Below are positions 52,986 to 62,361 of a DNA stretch of 64,000 bases, one piece after another. The DNA is from Actinopolyspora xinjiangensis (lineage in GTDB: Bacteria > Actinomycetota > Actinomycetes > Mycobacteriales > Pseudonocardiaceae). How positions within the stretch are numbered: the stretch's first letter is position 1; the number at the start of each line of letters is the position of its first letter. The DNA is taken from assembly GCF_900104475.1 (NCBI RefSeq), contig NZ_FNJR01000011.1, forward strand, positions 156,777 through 220,776, read 5' to 3'. The translations under genes were made by a program, and so were the position numbers. A model generated the notes under the pieces. The model was not told the origin of the DNA. It saw only the letters and a program-made list of their open reading frames with translations, and ran no database searches.

Positions 52986-53773
52986 GCGCTCCGACCCGAA
53001 CCAACATTCCGGGCACCGGGGCGCTGCGCGAGACCGGCAGGCTGTTCGCGCTCGGCCTCGACGTGATCCGCCTGATGCCCAGGCGCCCGTTCCAGCTGCG
53101 CGAGTTCATCCAGCAGTGCTGGTTCATCGCCGGTGTCACGATCATGCCCACCGCCCTGGTGGCGATCCCGTTCGGCGCGGTGATCGCGCTGCAACTCGGC
53201 TCGCTGACCGAGCAGATCGGCGCGCAGGCCTTCACCGGTGCCGCGAGCGTGCTCGCGATCATTCAGCAGGCCAGCCCCATCGTCACCGCCCTGCTCATCT
53301 CGGGCGCGGGTGGTTCGGCGATCTGCGCCGACCTCGGCTCCCGCAAGATCCGCGACGAGATCGACGCGATGGAGGTGCTCGGCGTGTCGCCGGTCCAACG
53401 ACTGGTGGTGCCCAGGGTGCTCTCGGCGATGCTGGTGGCCGTGCTGCTCAACGGCATGGTCAGCGTGGTCGGCGTGCTCGGTGGCTACTTCTTCAACGTG
53501 ATCATGCAGGGCGGCACCCCCGGCGCCTACATGGCGAGCTTCGGCTCGCTGGCCCGGCTCTCCGACGTGTGGGTGGGCGAGTTCAAGGCGCTGATCTTCG
53601 GGTTCATCGCGGGCGTGGTCGCCGCCCACCGCGGCCTCAACCCACCACCGGGGCCGAAGGGGGTCGGCGAGGCCGTCAACCAGTCGGTGGTCGTGACGTT
53701 CCTGCTGCTGTTCGCGGTGAACTTCATCATCACGCTGCTCTACCTGCAGATCTTCCCGGCACAGAGGTTGTGA
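52982..53773 (+). CDS. yrbEA: YrbE/MlaE permease A of the Mce transporter
   Basis: A protein of 263 residues with about five to six hydrophobic helices and the MlaE-family segment SGAGGSAICADLGSRKIRDEIDAMEVLG. Two YrbE proteins form the permease of the Mce complex with the Mkl-type ATPase. GTG start, four-base overlap with mkl. It is followed by a second permease five bases after its stop. Confidence 0.94.
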   Translation: MSAPTRTNIPGTGALRETGRLFALGLDVIRLMPRRPFQLREFIQQCWFIAGVTIMPTALVAIPFGAVIALQLGSLTEQIGAQAFTGAASVLAIIQQASPIVTALLISGAGGSAICADLGSRKIRDEIDAMEVLGVSPVQRLVVPRVLSAMLVAVLLNGMVSVVGVLGGYFFNVIMQGGTPGAYMASFGSLARLSDVWVGEFKALIFGFIAGVVAAHRGLNPPPGPKGVGEAVNQSVVVTFLLLFAVNFIITLLYLQIFPAQRL

Positions 53774-53777
53774 GGGA

Positions 53778-54617
53778 ATGACCACTATCTCCCGGCGCGC
53801 GCGCCGCGTGGCGCGGCGCCCGCTCCAGACGCTGGACGGCCTGGGCGACCAGATGTCGTTCTACCTGCGGGTACTGGTGTGGCTGCCCAAGGCGGTCGTC
53901 CGCTACTCCAGGGAGGTGCTGCGCCTGCTGGCCGAGGTCAGCTTCGGCAGCGGCGCGCTCGCGGTGATCGGCGGCACGGTCGGCGTGATGATCGGCCTGA
54001 CCATGTTCACCGGTGTGGTGGTCGGACTGCAGGGCTACGCCGCCCTGAACCAGCTCGGCACGGCGGCGTTCTCCGGGTTCGTCTCGGCCTACTTCAACAC
54101 CCGCGAGATCGCGCCGCTCGTGGCGGGGCTGGCGCTGTCGGCCACGGTCGGTTCCGGGTTCACCGCCCAGCTGGGGGCCATGCGCATCTCCGACGAGATC
54201 GACGCGCTCGAGGTGATGGGGATCCCCAGCCTGCCCTACCTGGTCAGCACCCGGGTGACCGCCGGTTTCGTGGCGGTGATCCCGCTGTACGTGCTGGGGC
54301 TGCTCACCTCCTACCTGGCCTCCCGGGCGGTCACGATCTTCGTCTACGGACAACCGCCCGGCACCTACGACAAGTACTTCAACCTGTTCCTGCCGCCGCA
54401 GGACGTGCTGTGGTCCTTCGGCAAAGTGCTCGTATTCAGCGTGGTGGTGATCATGACGCACTGCTACTTCGGTTACCGCGCCAGCGGCGGCCCCGCCGGG
54501 GTGGGAATCGCCGTCGGCCGCGCCGTTCGCACCGCGATCGTGTCCACGGCCGTACTCGACCTGCTGCTGAGCCTCGCGATCTGGGGCTCGACGACCACGG
54601 TTCGGATCGCCGGATGA
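53778..54617 (+). CDS. yrbEB: YrbE/MlaE permease B of the Mce transporter
   Basis: A protein of 279 residues with the family core ATVGSGFTAQLGAMRISDEIDALEVMG and multiple membrane helices. It is the partner of YrbEA. Its stop overlaps the mceA ATG (ATGA). Confidence 0.94.
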   Translation: MTTISRRARRVARRPLQTLDGLGDQMSFYLRVLVWLPKAVVRYSREVLRLLAEVSFGSGALAVIGGTVGVMIGLTMFTGVVVGLQGYAALNQLGTAAFSGFVSAYFNTREIAPLVAGLALSATVGSGFTAQLGAMRISDEIDALEVMGIPSLPYLVSTRVTAGFVAVIPLYVLGLLTSYLASRAVTIFVYGQPPGTYDKYFNLFLPPQDVLWSFGKVLVFSVVVIMTHCYFGYRASGGPAGVGIAVGRAVRTAIVSTAVLDLLLSLAIWGSTTTVRIAG

Positions 54618-55999
54618 GCAGGCGCGGACCCGGACCGGTCAAGCGGCGCCTGATGGGCCTGGCGCTGCTGATGAGCATGGTGCTGTTCGTCAGCCTGACC
54701 GTGGCGATCTACCAGAAGGCCTTCAAACCCGTGGTGGAGGTGCGGCTGCGCGCCGAGTCCACCGGCAACCAGCTGCGCGAGCGCTCGGACGTGAAGGTGC
54801 GCGGAATGCTGGTCGGCAAGGTGCGCGAGGTGCGCGCCGACGGCGACGGCGCGACGCTGCGACTGGCGATCGAGCCGGACAAGGCCGACAGCATACCGTC
54901 CAACGTGACGGCCCGGCTGCTACCGAAGTCGCTGTTCGGCTCGCGCTACGTCTCGCTGAGCATCCCGGACGACCCCGCGGACACGAACCTGTCCGAAGGG
55001 GACGTGATCACCCAGGACCGCACCGAGACCTCGGTGGAGCTGCAGAACGTGCTCTCCGACACGCTGGAGGTGCTGCGCGCGGTGCGGCCCTCCGAGCTGT
55101 CGGCCACCCTCAACGCGCTGAGCACCGCGCTGGACGGGCGTGGCGAGGACATCGGCCGCACCCTCACGCGGCTCAACACCTACCTGGAGGGGATCAACCC
55201 CTCGATCCCGGACCTCAAACGCAACCTCCGCGAAGTCGTCGGATTCGCCCGCACCTACGAGCGGGCGGCACCGGACGTGCTCAACGCGCTGGACAACCTG
55301 ACCACCACCTCCAGGACACTGGTCGAGCAGCGCGAACAGCTCAAGGTGCTGACCCGGCAGACCACGAGCACCTCCGACGACGTGCGGGGGTTCCTGGCCG
55401 AGAACCGGGACAACCTGATCCGGCTCAACTCCTCGGTGCGGCCCGCTATGGACGTGCTGGCCAAGTACGCGCCGGAGTACCGCTGCTTCCTCGACGACAT
55501 GGCCGAGTTCATCCCCCGCATCGACCGCGCCTTCGGCAAGGGCACCGACGAGCCGGGGCTGCACATCACGATGGAGATCACCGCCGACCGGGGCAAGTAC
55601 GTCCCGGGCAGGGACGAGCCGGTCTACCGGGACCAGCGCGGTCCCCGCTGCTACAACTTCGAGAACGCGCCCAGCCCGTTCCCGCAGTACCCGCCGGACG
55701 GGCCGGTCAAGGACGGTTCCTACAAGCCGCCGCCGGCCAAGACCTCCAACGGCGGGCTCAACCCGCCCTCGGGCGGCGAGGACTACCTGCCCACCGGCGG
55801 TGAGGGCTCCGGTGGCGCGGCGAGCACCTCCTCGCAGTCGGCCACGACCGCCGGCGAGGTCGTGAACTCGCCCGCCGAGCGCGAGTTCATCTCCACCGTG
55901 CTCGCGCCGACGATGAACGTTTCCCCCGAGCGGGTTCCCGGTTGGAGCTCGCTGCTGGTGGGGCCGCTGCTGCGCGGAAGCGAGGTGAGCTACCGATGA
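54614..55999 (+). CDS. mceA: MceA-family substrate-binding protein
   Basis: A protein of 461 residues: one N-terminal membrane helix (LALLMSMVLFVSLTVAIYQKAF), an MlaD/MCE domain (RGMLVGKVREVRADG; LLPKSLFGSRYVSLSI), a long helical region that builds the transport tunnel, and a Ser/Gly/Pro-rich tail. ATG 54614 overlaps the yrbEB stop; the longer frame is a shadow. The six Mce proteins form a hetero-hexameric tube that carries lipids across the envelope. Confidence 0.93.
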   Translation: MSRRGPGPVKRRLMGLALLMSMVLFVSLTVAIYQKAFKPVVEVRLRAESTGNQLRERSDVKVRGMLVGKVREVRADGDGATLRLAIEPDKADSIPSNVTARLLPKSLFGSRYVSLSIPDDPADTNLSEGDVITQDRTETSVELQNVLSDTLEVLRAVRPSELSATLNALSTALDGRGEDIGRTLTRLNTYLEGINPSIPDLKRNLREVVGFARTYERAAPDVLNALDNLTTTSRTLVEQREQLKVLTRQTTSTSDDVRGFLAENRDNLIRLNSSVRPAMDVLAKYAPEYRCFLDDMAEFIPRIDRAFGKGTDEPGLHITMEITADRGKYVPGRDEPVYRDQRGPRCYNFENAPSPFPQYPPDGPVKDGSYKPPPAKTSNGGLNPPSGGEDYLPTGGEGSGGAASTSSQSATTAGEVVNSPAEREFISTVLAPTMNVSPERVPGWSSLLVGPLLRGSEVSYR

Positions 56000-57021
56000 G
56001 CGGGCGCTCCATCACCGGTCCGCTGGTCAAGTTCACGGTATTCGTGCTGGTGACCGTGCTGGCCACCGGTGCGTTGGTCCTGACCATCGCCAACGAGGGG
56101 CTGCGGAGCTCGAAGAGCTACTCCGCGCTGTTCACCGACGTCACCGGCCTGAAGGCGGGCGACGACGTGCGGATCTCCGGCGTGAAGGTGGGCCAGGTGG
56201 AAAGCATCGGGCTGGTCGACCACGGAACGGCCAAAGTGGACTTCACCGTCTCCGGGCGGCGACTGCCGAAGTCGGCGCACGCGGCGGTGAAGTGGCGCAA
56301 CCTGGTCGGGGAGCGCTACGTGTCGCTGCGGCAGGGTGCCGGGGAGGTGGACGAGTCGCTGCCCGAGGGCGGGACCATCCCGCTGGAACGCACCCAGCCG
56401 CCGCTGGACCTCAACGCGCTGCTCGGCGGCTTCCAGCCGCTGTTCGAGGCGCTGTCGCCGAAGCAGGTCAACAAGCTCTCCTTCGAGATCATCCAGGTGT
56501 TGCAGGGCGAGTCCGGCACCGTGGAGAGCCTGCTGTCGCACACCGCCTCGCTGACCAACACCATCGCCGAGAAGGACAAGGTGATCGGTCAGGTGGTCGA
56601 GAACCTCAACAAGGTGCTGACCACGGTCAACGACCGCCGTGATCAGCTTTCCGGACTCGTCTCCCAGCTGCAGGAGTTCGTCTCCGGGCTGTCGGCCGAC
56701 CGCGGTTCCGTGGGCAGCGCCATTACCGCGATGGACGAGCTGACCAACACCACGGCCGGGCTGGTCGAACAGGCCCGGCCCCCGTTGCAGCAGGACATCG
56801 CGGGGCTTCGCGAGGTCTCGAAGAACCTCAACGAGAACAAGGCCGACGTGCGCGAGTTCCTGCGCAACATGCCCGACAAGCTCAACACCATCAGCAGGAC
56901 CGCCAGCTACGGCTCCTGGTTCAACTTCTACGTCTGCGAGGTCTCCGGCACGGTCGGCGTGGGCGAGGCCGAGCTGCCCCTGCCGTTGCTGCCGGTCACC
57001 CAGCCGAGGTGTCGCCCATGA
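55996..57021 (+). CDS. mceB: MceB-family protein
   Basis: A protein of 341 residues with an N-terminal membrane helix (FTVFVLVTVLATGALVLTI), an MCE domain (DDVRISGVKVGQVESIG) and a long helix. Four-base overlaps with mceA and mceC. The C-terminus has a single Cys pair (YVCEVSG, QPRCRP). Confidence 0.93.
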   Translation: MSGRSITGPLVKFTVFVLVTVLATGALVLTIANEGLRSSKSYSALFTDVTGLKAGDDVRISGVKVGQVESIGLVDHGTAKVDFTVSGRRLPKSAHAAVKWRNLVGERYVSLRQGAGEVDESLPEGGTIPLERTQPPLDLNALLGGFQPLFEALSPKQVNKLSFEIIQVLQGESGTVESLLSHTASLTNTIAEKDKVIGQVVENLNKVLTTVNDRRDQLSGLVSQLQEFVSGLSADRGSVGSAITAMDELTNTTAGLVEQARPPLQQDIAGLREVSKNLNENKADVREFLRNMPDKLNTISRTASYGSWFNFYVCEVSGTVGVGEAELPLPLLPVTQPRCRP

Positions 57022-57998
57022 AGTCCTTCCAGAAACGCGACCCGATCAGGATCGGCATCGCCGGGCTGCTGGTGCTGGTACTGGGCTTCCTGCTCGCGAT
57101 GAACTACAAGAGCCTGCCCTTCGTGTCCGGGACCACCTACACCGCCCGGTTCAGCGAGGCGGGCGGGCTCGCCGAGGGCGACACCGTGCGCGTGGCCGGG
57201 GTGAAGGTGGGCTCGGTCACCGGGGTCGAACTGGAGAACGCCCACGTCAAGGTGAGCTTCGACGTGCGCGACGCCTGGGTGGGCGACGGCACCGTGGCGG
57301 CCATCAAGGTCGGCACGCTGCTGGGCAAGAAGTACCTCGCCCTGGACACCAAGGGGCAGCGGCGGCAGTCGCCGTCCGATCCCATCCCGTTGCGGCGCAC
57401 CATGTCGCCCTACGACGTCATCGAGACGTTCAGCCAGCTGTCCGAGACCGTCGGGAAGGTAGACACCGCCCAGCTGGCCAAGAGCTTCCGCACCCTCTCG
57501 GACACCTTCGAGGGCACCTCCGAGGAGACGCGCGGCACGCTGCGGGGGCTCTCCCGGCTGTCCAACACCATCTCCGAGCGGGACCGCCAGCTCAAGGAGC
57601 TGTTGGACAAGACGAACAAGGTCGCCACCACCGTCGCCGAACGCAACACCGAGATCGAGAAGCTGCTGCGGGACGGCAACCGGCTGCTGGCCGAGCTGCG
57701 GCAGCGCAGGGACGCCATCCGTTCGCTGCTGGACGGGGTCACGGAGCTCTCCCGACAGCTCACCGGGCTGGTGGAGGACAACTCGGACCAGCTCGGCCCC
57801 GCGCTGCGGCAGCTGGACGAGGTGACCGAGTTGTTGCGGCGCAACCAGGAGAACCTCGGCGAGAGCATCGAGCGCATGGCGCCGTTCACCCGGCTGTTCT
57901 CCAACGTGCTCGGCAACGGCCGCTGGTTCGACGTCTACCTGTGCGGCCTGCTGCCACCCGCCGTCGGCCCGATCAACCAGGAGGGCTGTCTGCCATGA
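57018..57998 (+). CDS. mceC: MceC-family protein
   Basis: A protein of 326 residues: membrane helix (IGIAGLLVLVLGFLLAM), MCE domain (DTVRVAGVKVGSVTGVEL; LLGKKYLAL) and extended helical region. It overlaps both neighbours by four bases. It ends with the C-x-C-rich segment typical of MceB-D termini (YLCGLLPP, EGCLP). Confidence 0.93.
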   Translation: MKSFQKRDPIRIGIAGLLVLVLGFLLAMNYKSLPFVSGTTYTARFSEAGGLAEGDTVRVAGVKVGSVTGVELENAHVKVSFDVRDAWVGDGTVAAIKVGTLLGKKYLALDTKGQRRQSPSDPIPLRRTMSPYDVIETFSQLSETVGKVDTAQLAKSFRTLSDTFEGTSEETRGTLRGLSRLSNTISERDRQLKELLDKTNKVATTVAERNTEIEKLLRDGNRLLAELRQRRDAIRSLLDGVTELSRQLTGLVEDNSDQLGPALRQLDEVTELLRRNQENLGESIERMAPFTRLFSNVLGNGRWFDVYLCGLLPPAVGPINQEGCLP

Positions 57999-59227
57999 AA
58001 CGACTGGGCAAACCTCCCCTCACCCGGGGGCTGGCGCTGGGAAGCGTGCTCGCGCTGCTGGTCGCCGCCACCGTGTGGTGGGTGTTCCAGGGCGCGGACC
58101 AGCGCCGCATCGTCGCCTACTTCGACAACGCGGTGGGGCTCTACGAGGGCGGTGAGGTCCGCGTGCTCGGGGTCCAGGTGGGAAACATCGACACCGTGAC
58201 GCCGCGGCCGAACCGGGTGCGGGTCGAGATGAGCGTGCGCCGCGACCTCGACCTCCCGGCCGACGCGGGAGCGGCGGTGATCTCGCCCAGCGTGGTCAGC
58301 GGCAGGTTCGTCCAGCTCACCCCGGTCTACCGGGGCGGGGCGAAACTGCCCCCCGGCGCCAGCATCCCGAACGAGCGCACCGTGACCCCGGTCGAGATCG
58401 ACGAGGTCTACCGCAGCCTCGACGAGCTCTCCACCGCGCTCGGCCCCGAGGGGGCCAACTCCGACGGTGAGCTGAGCAGGCTGCTCGACACCGCCGCGAA
58501 GAACCTGAAGGGCAACGGCGAGCTGATCTCCCGCACCCTGCGTGACCTGGGGGAGGCGGGCAGTACGCTGTCCGGCAGCAGCGAGGACCTGTTCGCCACC
58601 GTGGACCAGCTGCAGCGGATCACCTCCAACCTCGCCGAGAACGACGGCCAGGTGCGCAGGTTCAACAGTCAGATGCGCGAGGTCAACAGCCTGCTCGCCT
58701 CCCAACGCGACGACCTCGACACGGCACTGTCCGAACTGGCCCTGGCGCTGGACGAGGTCGAGGCGTTCGTGCGGAACAACCGCGAGAAGCTGCACAGCAA
58801 CGTCGAACAGCTCAACTCGGTGGCCGAGGTGCTGGCGCGGCAGAACGAGGCGCTGCGCGAGACGCTGACCAACGCGCCGCTGGCGCTGGGCAACCTGCAG
58901 AACTCCTACAACGCGGCCTCGGGAACCCTCGACACCAGGGCCAATCTCAACGAGCTGCGCCAGCCCCCGCTGGTGCTGCTGTGCAAGCTGTTCAAGCAGA
59001 TCAGACCGGAGAGCCAGCAGGGCTCGCTGGCGAACGTGCCCGCCGGGCTGCGCGACGGCTGCGAGTCGGTGAGCTCCTTCCTGGGCGGCGGCGGTGAACT
59101 GCTCGACCCGGCGGAGACCATCGCCGAGATCCAGCGGGGCGGCAAGCCCGACCTGCCGTTGCCGCTGCGCAGCAGCAGCGACCAGCTGTTCCAGAGCTCG
59201 CAAGGGTCCGGATCGAAAGGCCAGTGA
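57995..59227 (+). CDS. mceD: MceD-family protein
   Basis: A protein of 410 residues with a membrane helix (ALGSVLALLVAATVWWVF), an MCE domain (GEVRVLGVQVGNIDTV) and long coiled-coil helices (SSEDLFATVDQLQRITSNL). It overlaps mceC by four bases and touches mceE. Confidence 0.93.
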   Translation: MKRLGKPPLTRGLALGSVLALLVAATVWWVFQGADQRRIVAYFDNAVGLYEGGEVRVLGVQVGNIDTVTPRPNRVRVEMSVRRDLDLPADAGAAVISPSVVSGRFVQLTPVYRGGAKLPPGASIPNERTVTPVEIDEVYRSLDELSTALGPEGANSDGELSRLLDTAAKNLKGNGELISRTLRDLGEAGSTLSGSSEDLFATVDQLQRITSNLAENDGQVRRFNSQMREVNSLLASQRDDLDTALSELALALDEVEAFVRNNREKLHSNVEQLNSVAEVLARQNEALRETLTNAPLALGNLQNSYNAASGTLDTRANLNELRQPPLVLLCKLFKQIRPESQQGSLANVPAGLRDGCESVSSFLGGGGELLDPAETIAEIQRGGKPDLPLPLRSSSDQLFQSSQGSGSKGQ

Positions 59228-60540
59228 TGTCCACGCCTCGCACCCAGCCCCCCTCCGCACCGCCGTCGAGCGCCCCCGCGCGGTTCGGCCCGTTGCGCCG
59301 GGCCTCGTTCGCGCTGCTGGCCACCCTGCTGCTGACCAGCGGTTGCGGCCTGAGTGACTTCAAGGGGGTGCACAGCCTGCCGCTGCCGGGCGGCGCCGAC
59401 GTCGGGGACGACCCCTACACCGTCAAGGCGCGGTTCGACGACGTCACCGATCTGGTGCCCAACGCCGGGGTCCGGGTCAACGACGTGCCGGTCGGCCGGG
59501 TCTCGAACGTCGAGCTGGTCGAGGACACCTGGCGGGCCGAAGTGACCATGGTGGTCCACGACAAGGTCGAACTGCCGGGCAACGCGCTCGCCGAGATCGA
59601 GCAGTCCAGCCTGCTGGGCGAGAAGTACGTCGAGCTCTACCCACCGCCGGAGTCCGAGCGGCCCGAGGGCGAACTCGGCGACGGCGACGTGATCCCGAAC
59701 GGGCGGACCGGGCGCGGCCCCGAGGTGGAGGAAGTGCTCGGGGCGCTTTCCATGCTGCTCAACGGCGGTGGCATCGCCCAGATCCAGAACATCGCCGAGG
59801 AGCTCAACAAGGCGCTCGACGGCAGGGAGGCGCGGGTGCGCGACCTGCTGTCCAATCTGGACCAGCTGGTCGGCGAGCTGGACGAGAGCAAGGGCGACAT
59901 CACCGCCGCCCTGGACAGCGTCAACCGGCTCAGCGCGACGCTGCGTGAGCAGCGGGGCAACATCGACTCGGCGCTGCGCGACCTCGAACCCGGGCTGAAG
60001 GTGCTCAACCGCCAGCGGCAGCAGCTGGTGACCATGCTCGAATCGCTGGACAAGCTCTCCGGCGTCGCCACCGACGTGATCAACCGGACCAGACGGGACA
60101 TCCTGCACAACCTGCGTCAGTTGCAGCCGGTGCTGCGCAACCTCGCCGCGGCCGGTTCCGACCTGCCGAAGTCACTGCAGATCCTGTTCACCTACCCCTT
60201 CACCGACGCGGCGGTGGAGGGCATCAAGGGCGACTACACCAACCTCTACATCAACGCCGACCTCAACATCTCGCGCATCACCGAGAACCTGGGGCGGAGC
60301 AGACAACCGCTGCTCGACCTGCCGGGGGAATCGAGCGGTTCCCAGCTCCCCGACATGCCGCTGCCGCTGTCCTCGGACCCCTCGGGCCGGTCCCCCGGAA
60401 CCGCCGAACAGGGCGGTGAGCGGGACGGGCAACCGAGCCCCACCGAATCGCCGGAACCCACCGGCTCCACCGGCGAGGACGACTCCTCCGGTGGGGACGA
60501 CGACGGCGGTTTCCTCGACTTCCTGTTCGGAGGTGACTGA
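59227..60540 (+). CDS. mceE: MceE-family lipoprotein
   Basis: A protein of 437 residues. The N-terminus carries a lipobox, ALLATLLLTSGC, so the protein is lipid-anchored rather than helix-anchored, as in LprK-type MceE. The MCE domain shows NAGVRVNDVPVGRVSNVEL and SLLGEKYVELYP. The C-terminus is a Pro/Ser/Glu-rich tail. ATG 59227 is preferred over GTG 59224 because AAAGG lies about seven bases upstream. Confidence 0.92.
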   Translation: MSTPRTQPPSAPPSSAPARFGPLRRASFALLATLLLTSGCGLSDFKGVHSLPLPGGADVGDDPYTVKARFDDVTDLVPNAGVRVNDVPVGRVSNVELVEDTWRAEVTMVVHDKVELPGNALAEIEQSSLLGEKYVELYPPPESERPEGELGDGDVIPNGRTGRGPEVEEVLGALSMLLNGGGIAQIQNIAEELNKALDGREARVRDLLSNLDQLVGELDESKGDITAALDSVNRLSATLREQRGNIDSALRDLEPGLKVLNRQRQQLVTMLESLDKLSGVATDVINRTRRDILHNLRQLQPVLRNLAAAGSDLPKSLQILFTYPFTDAAVEGIKGDYTNLYINADLNISRITENLGRSRQPLLDLPGESSGSQLPDMPLPLSSDPSGRSPGTAEQGGERDGQPSPTESPEPTGSTGEDDSSGGDDDGGFLDFLFGGD

Positions 60541-61640
60541 TGCTCACCCGCAAGGTACGTGTGCAGATCGCGGCCTTCCTCGCCGTGGCGCTGGTCGGGG
60601 TCAGCTACGCCGGAGCCAGGTACGCCGGGCTGGACCGGTTGTTCGGCCCGCGCGGCTACGTGGTGACCGTCCAGCTGGCCGACTCCGGCGGGATCTTCCC
60701 CAACGCCGAGGTCACCTATCGGGGAGTGCAGGTGGGGCGGGTGGGCGAGCTCGAACTCACCCCCCGGGGCGTGGAGGTCCCGCTCGACATCGAACCCTCC
60801 GCGCCCAGGATCCCCTCCGACGTGCGGGCGGTGGTGGCCAACCGCTCCGTGGTCGGCGAGCAGTACGTCGATCTGCTCCCGAACAACGACGAGGGGCCCT
60901 ACCTGCACGACGGGTCGGTGATCCGCAGGGAGAACACCGACACACCGCTTCCGGTCGAGGACCTGCTGGCCAACTTGGACTCGTTCGTCGAGTCGGTGCC
61001 CGAGGACTCGCTGCGTACCGTCGTCAACGAGCTCGGCACCGCCTTCGAGGGCAACGGTGGGAACCTGCAGCGGATACTGGACACCACCGGTGAGTTCACC
61101 GCCGAGGCACAGCGTCACCTGCCGCAGACCAGGAAGTTGCTGTCCGACGCGACCACGGTGCTGGGCACGCAGAACGACCAGGCCTCGGCCATCAAGTCCT
61201 TCAGCGAGGACCTGCGGCTGGTCTCGCGACAGCTGGAGAAGTCCGACGGCGACATCCGCGCCGTGCTGGACCGGGCCCCGGAGGCCGCCAGGCAGGTGAG
61301 CGGGGTGCTGCGCCGCACCGGCCCCGAACTCTCGGGGCTGCTGGCCAACGGCGTCCCCACGGCACGCGCGTTGTCGGACAACAGCGCGGGCCTGGAGCAG
61401 ATGTTCGTCACCTACCCGGCGGTCAGCGCCGGTGGGTTCACCGTCGCTCCCGGCGACCGTTCGGCCCACTTCGGGCTGGCGCTCAACATCTTCGACCCGC
61501 TGCCGTGCGTCTACGAGAGCACCGAGCGTCGTGCGGGCAACGAGCTGGGCGCGGTGCCGCTGAACACCGACGCGCGCTGCGAGGTGCCGGAGGGCAGTCC
61601 CACCGCTGTACGCGGAGCTCACAACGCACCTGGTAACTGA
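60540..61640 (+). CDS. mceF: MceF-family protein
   Basis: A protein of 366 residues: membrane helix (IAAFLAVALVGVSYAGARYAG), MCE domain (AEVTYRGVQVGRVGELEL; SVVGEQYVDLLP) and helices. It shares one base with the mceE stop. It is the last of the six Mce proteins. Confidence 0.93.
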   Translation: MLTRKVRVQIAAFLAVALVGVSYAGARYAGLDRLFGPRGYVVTVQLADSGGIFPNAEVTYRGVQVGRVGELELTPRGVEVPLDIEPSAPRIPSDVRAVVANRSVVGEQYVDLLPNNDEGPYLHDGSVIRRENTDTPLPVEDLLANLDSFVESVPEDSLRTVVNELGTAFEGNGGNLQRILDTTGEFTAEAQRHLPQTRKLLSDATTVLGTQNDQASAIKSFSEDLRLVSRQLEKSDGDIRAVLDRAPEAARQVSGVLRRTGPELSGLLANGVPTARALSDNSAGLEQMFVTYPAVSAGGFTVAPGDRSAHFGLALNIFDPLPCVYESTERRAGNELGAVPLNTDARCEVPEGSPTAVRGAHNAPGN

Positions 61641-61738
61641 CGACGACACCGAGGCGAGAACACGAAACCTCCACCGGCCACTCCGGTGGAGCGCGTCGAG
61701 GACGGCAGGTTCCCGGCCCGTTCTGGAAGGAACTCCTT

Positions 61739-62269
61739 ATGAGATCGGCAGTCTCGACACCGCCGCGTCCCCGCCGCCGGCGGATGTTGCCGGTGGCGGT
61801 GGTACTGCTGCTGGCCAGCCTGCTCGCGGCCGGCGGGTTCGGGGTTTCCTGGGCACTGGCGGCCAACGACTCCTCCGTGCAACTGGCGGCCACCCGCGAC
61901 CGGGTGCTGCGGGCGGGCAGACAGGCGGTGATCAATTTCAACTCGATCGACCACCGCCGGGTACGGCAGGACATGAGCCGCGCCATCGAGGGCACCACCG
62001 GCCCGCTGCGGGAGGTTCTCAAGAGCAGCCGCGAGCAACGCGTCGAGCGGGTCACCAAGAACAAGTCGGTGACCGAGGCCGAGATCCTGGCCTCGGCGCT
62101 GACCGAGTTGAACGAGCGCCAGGGCAAGGCCCGGATGATCGCCAGCTACAAGATCACGAAGACCGAGGACGGCGGCAAGCCGACTACGAGCCGCTGGCGG
62201 GTTCGGGCCGAGCTCAGCAGGACCGACGGGCAGTGGAAGCTCAGCCGGATGACCCCGAGCGCCGGGTGA
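61739..62269 (+). CDS. Mce-associated membrane protein, first
   Basis: A protein of 176 residues with one N-terminal helix (VAVVLLLASLLAAGGFGVSWALA) and an extracytoplasmic domain of the Mas type (RQAVINFNSIDHRRVRQDMSRAIEGTTGPL), NTF2-like. Mas proteins stabilise Mce complexes. AAGGAA lies upstream. It is 98 bases after mceF and probably in the same operon. Confidence 0.85.
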   Translation: MRSAVSTPPRPRRRRMLPVAVVLLLASLLAAGGFGVSWALAANDSSVQLAATRDRVLRAGRQAVINFNSIDHRRVRQDMSRAIEGTTGPLREVLKSSREQRVERVTKNKSVTEAEILASALTELNERQGKARMIASYKITKTEDGGKPTTSRWRVRAELSRTDGQWKLSRMTPSAG

Positions 62270-62361
62270 ACGGCGGAGATCGACTCCGCGTCGGCGTCGC
62301 CTCCGGTGCGCGACCCCGTGACACCAAGTCGGTAACGCAGTTCTCGTACAAGGAGAGTGCC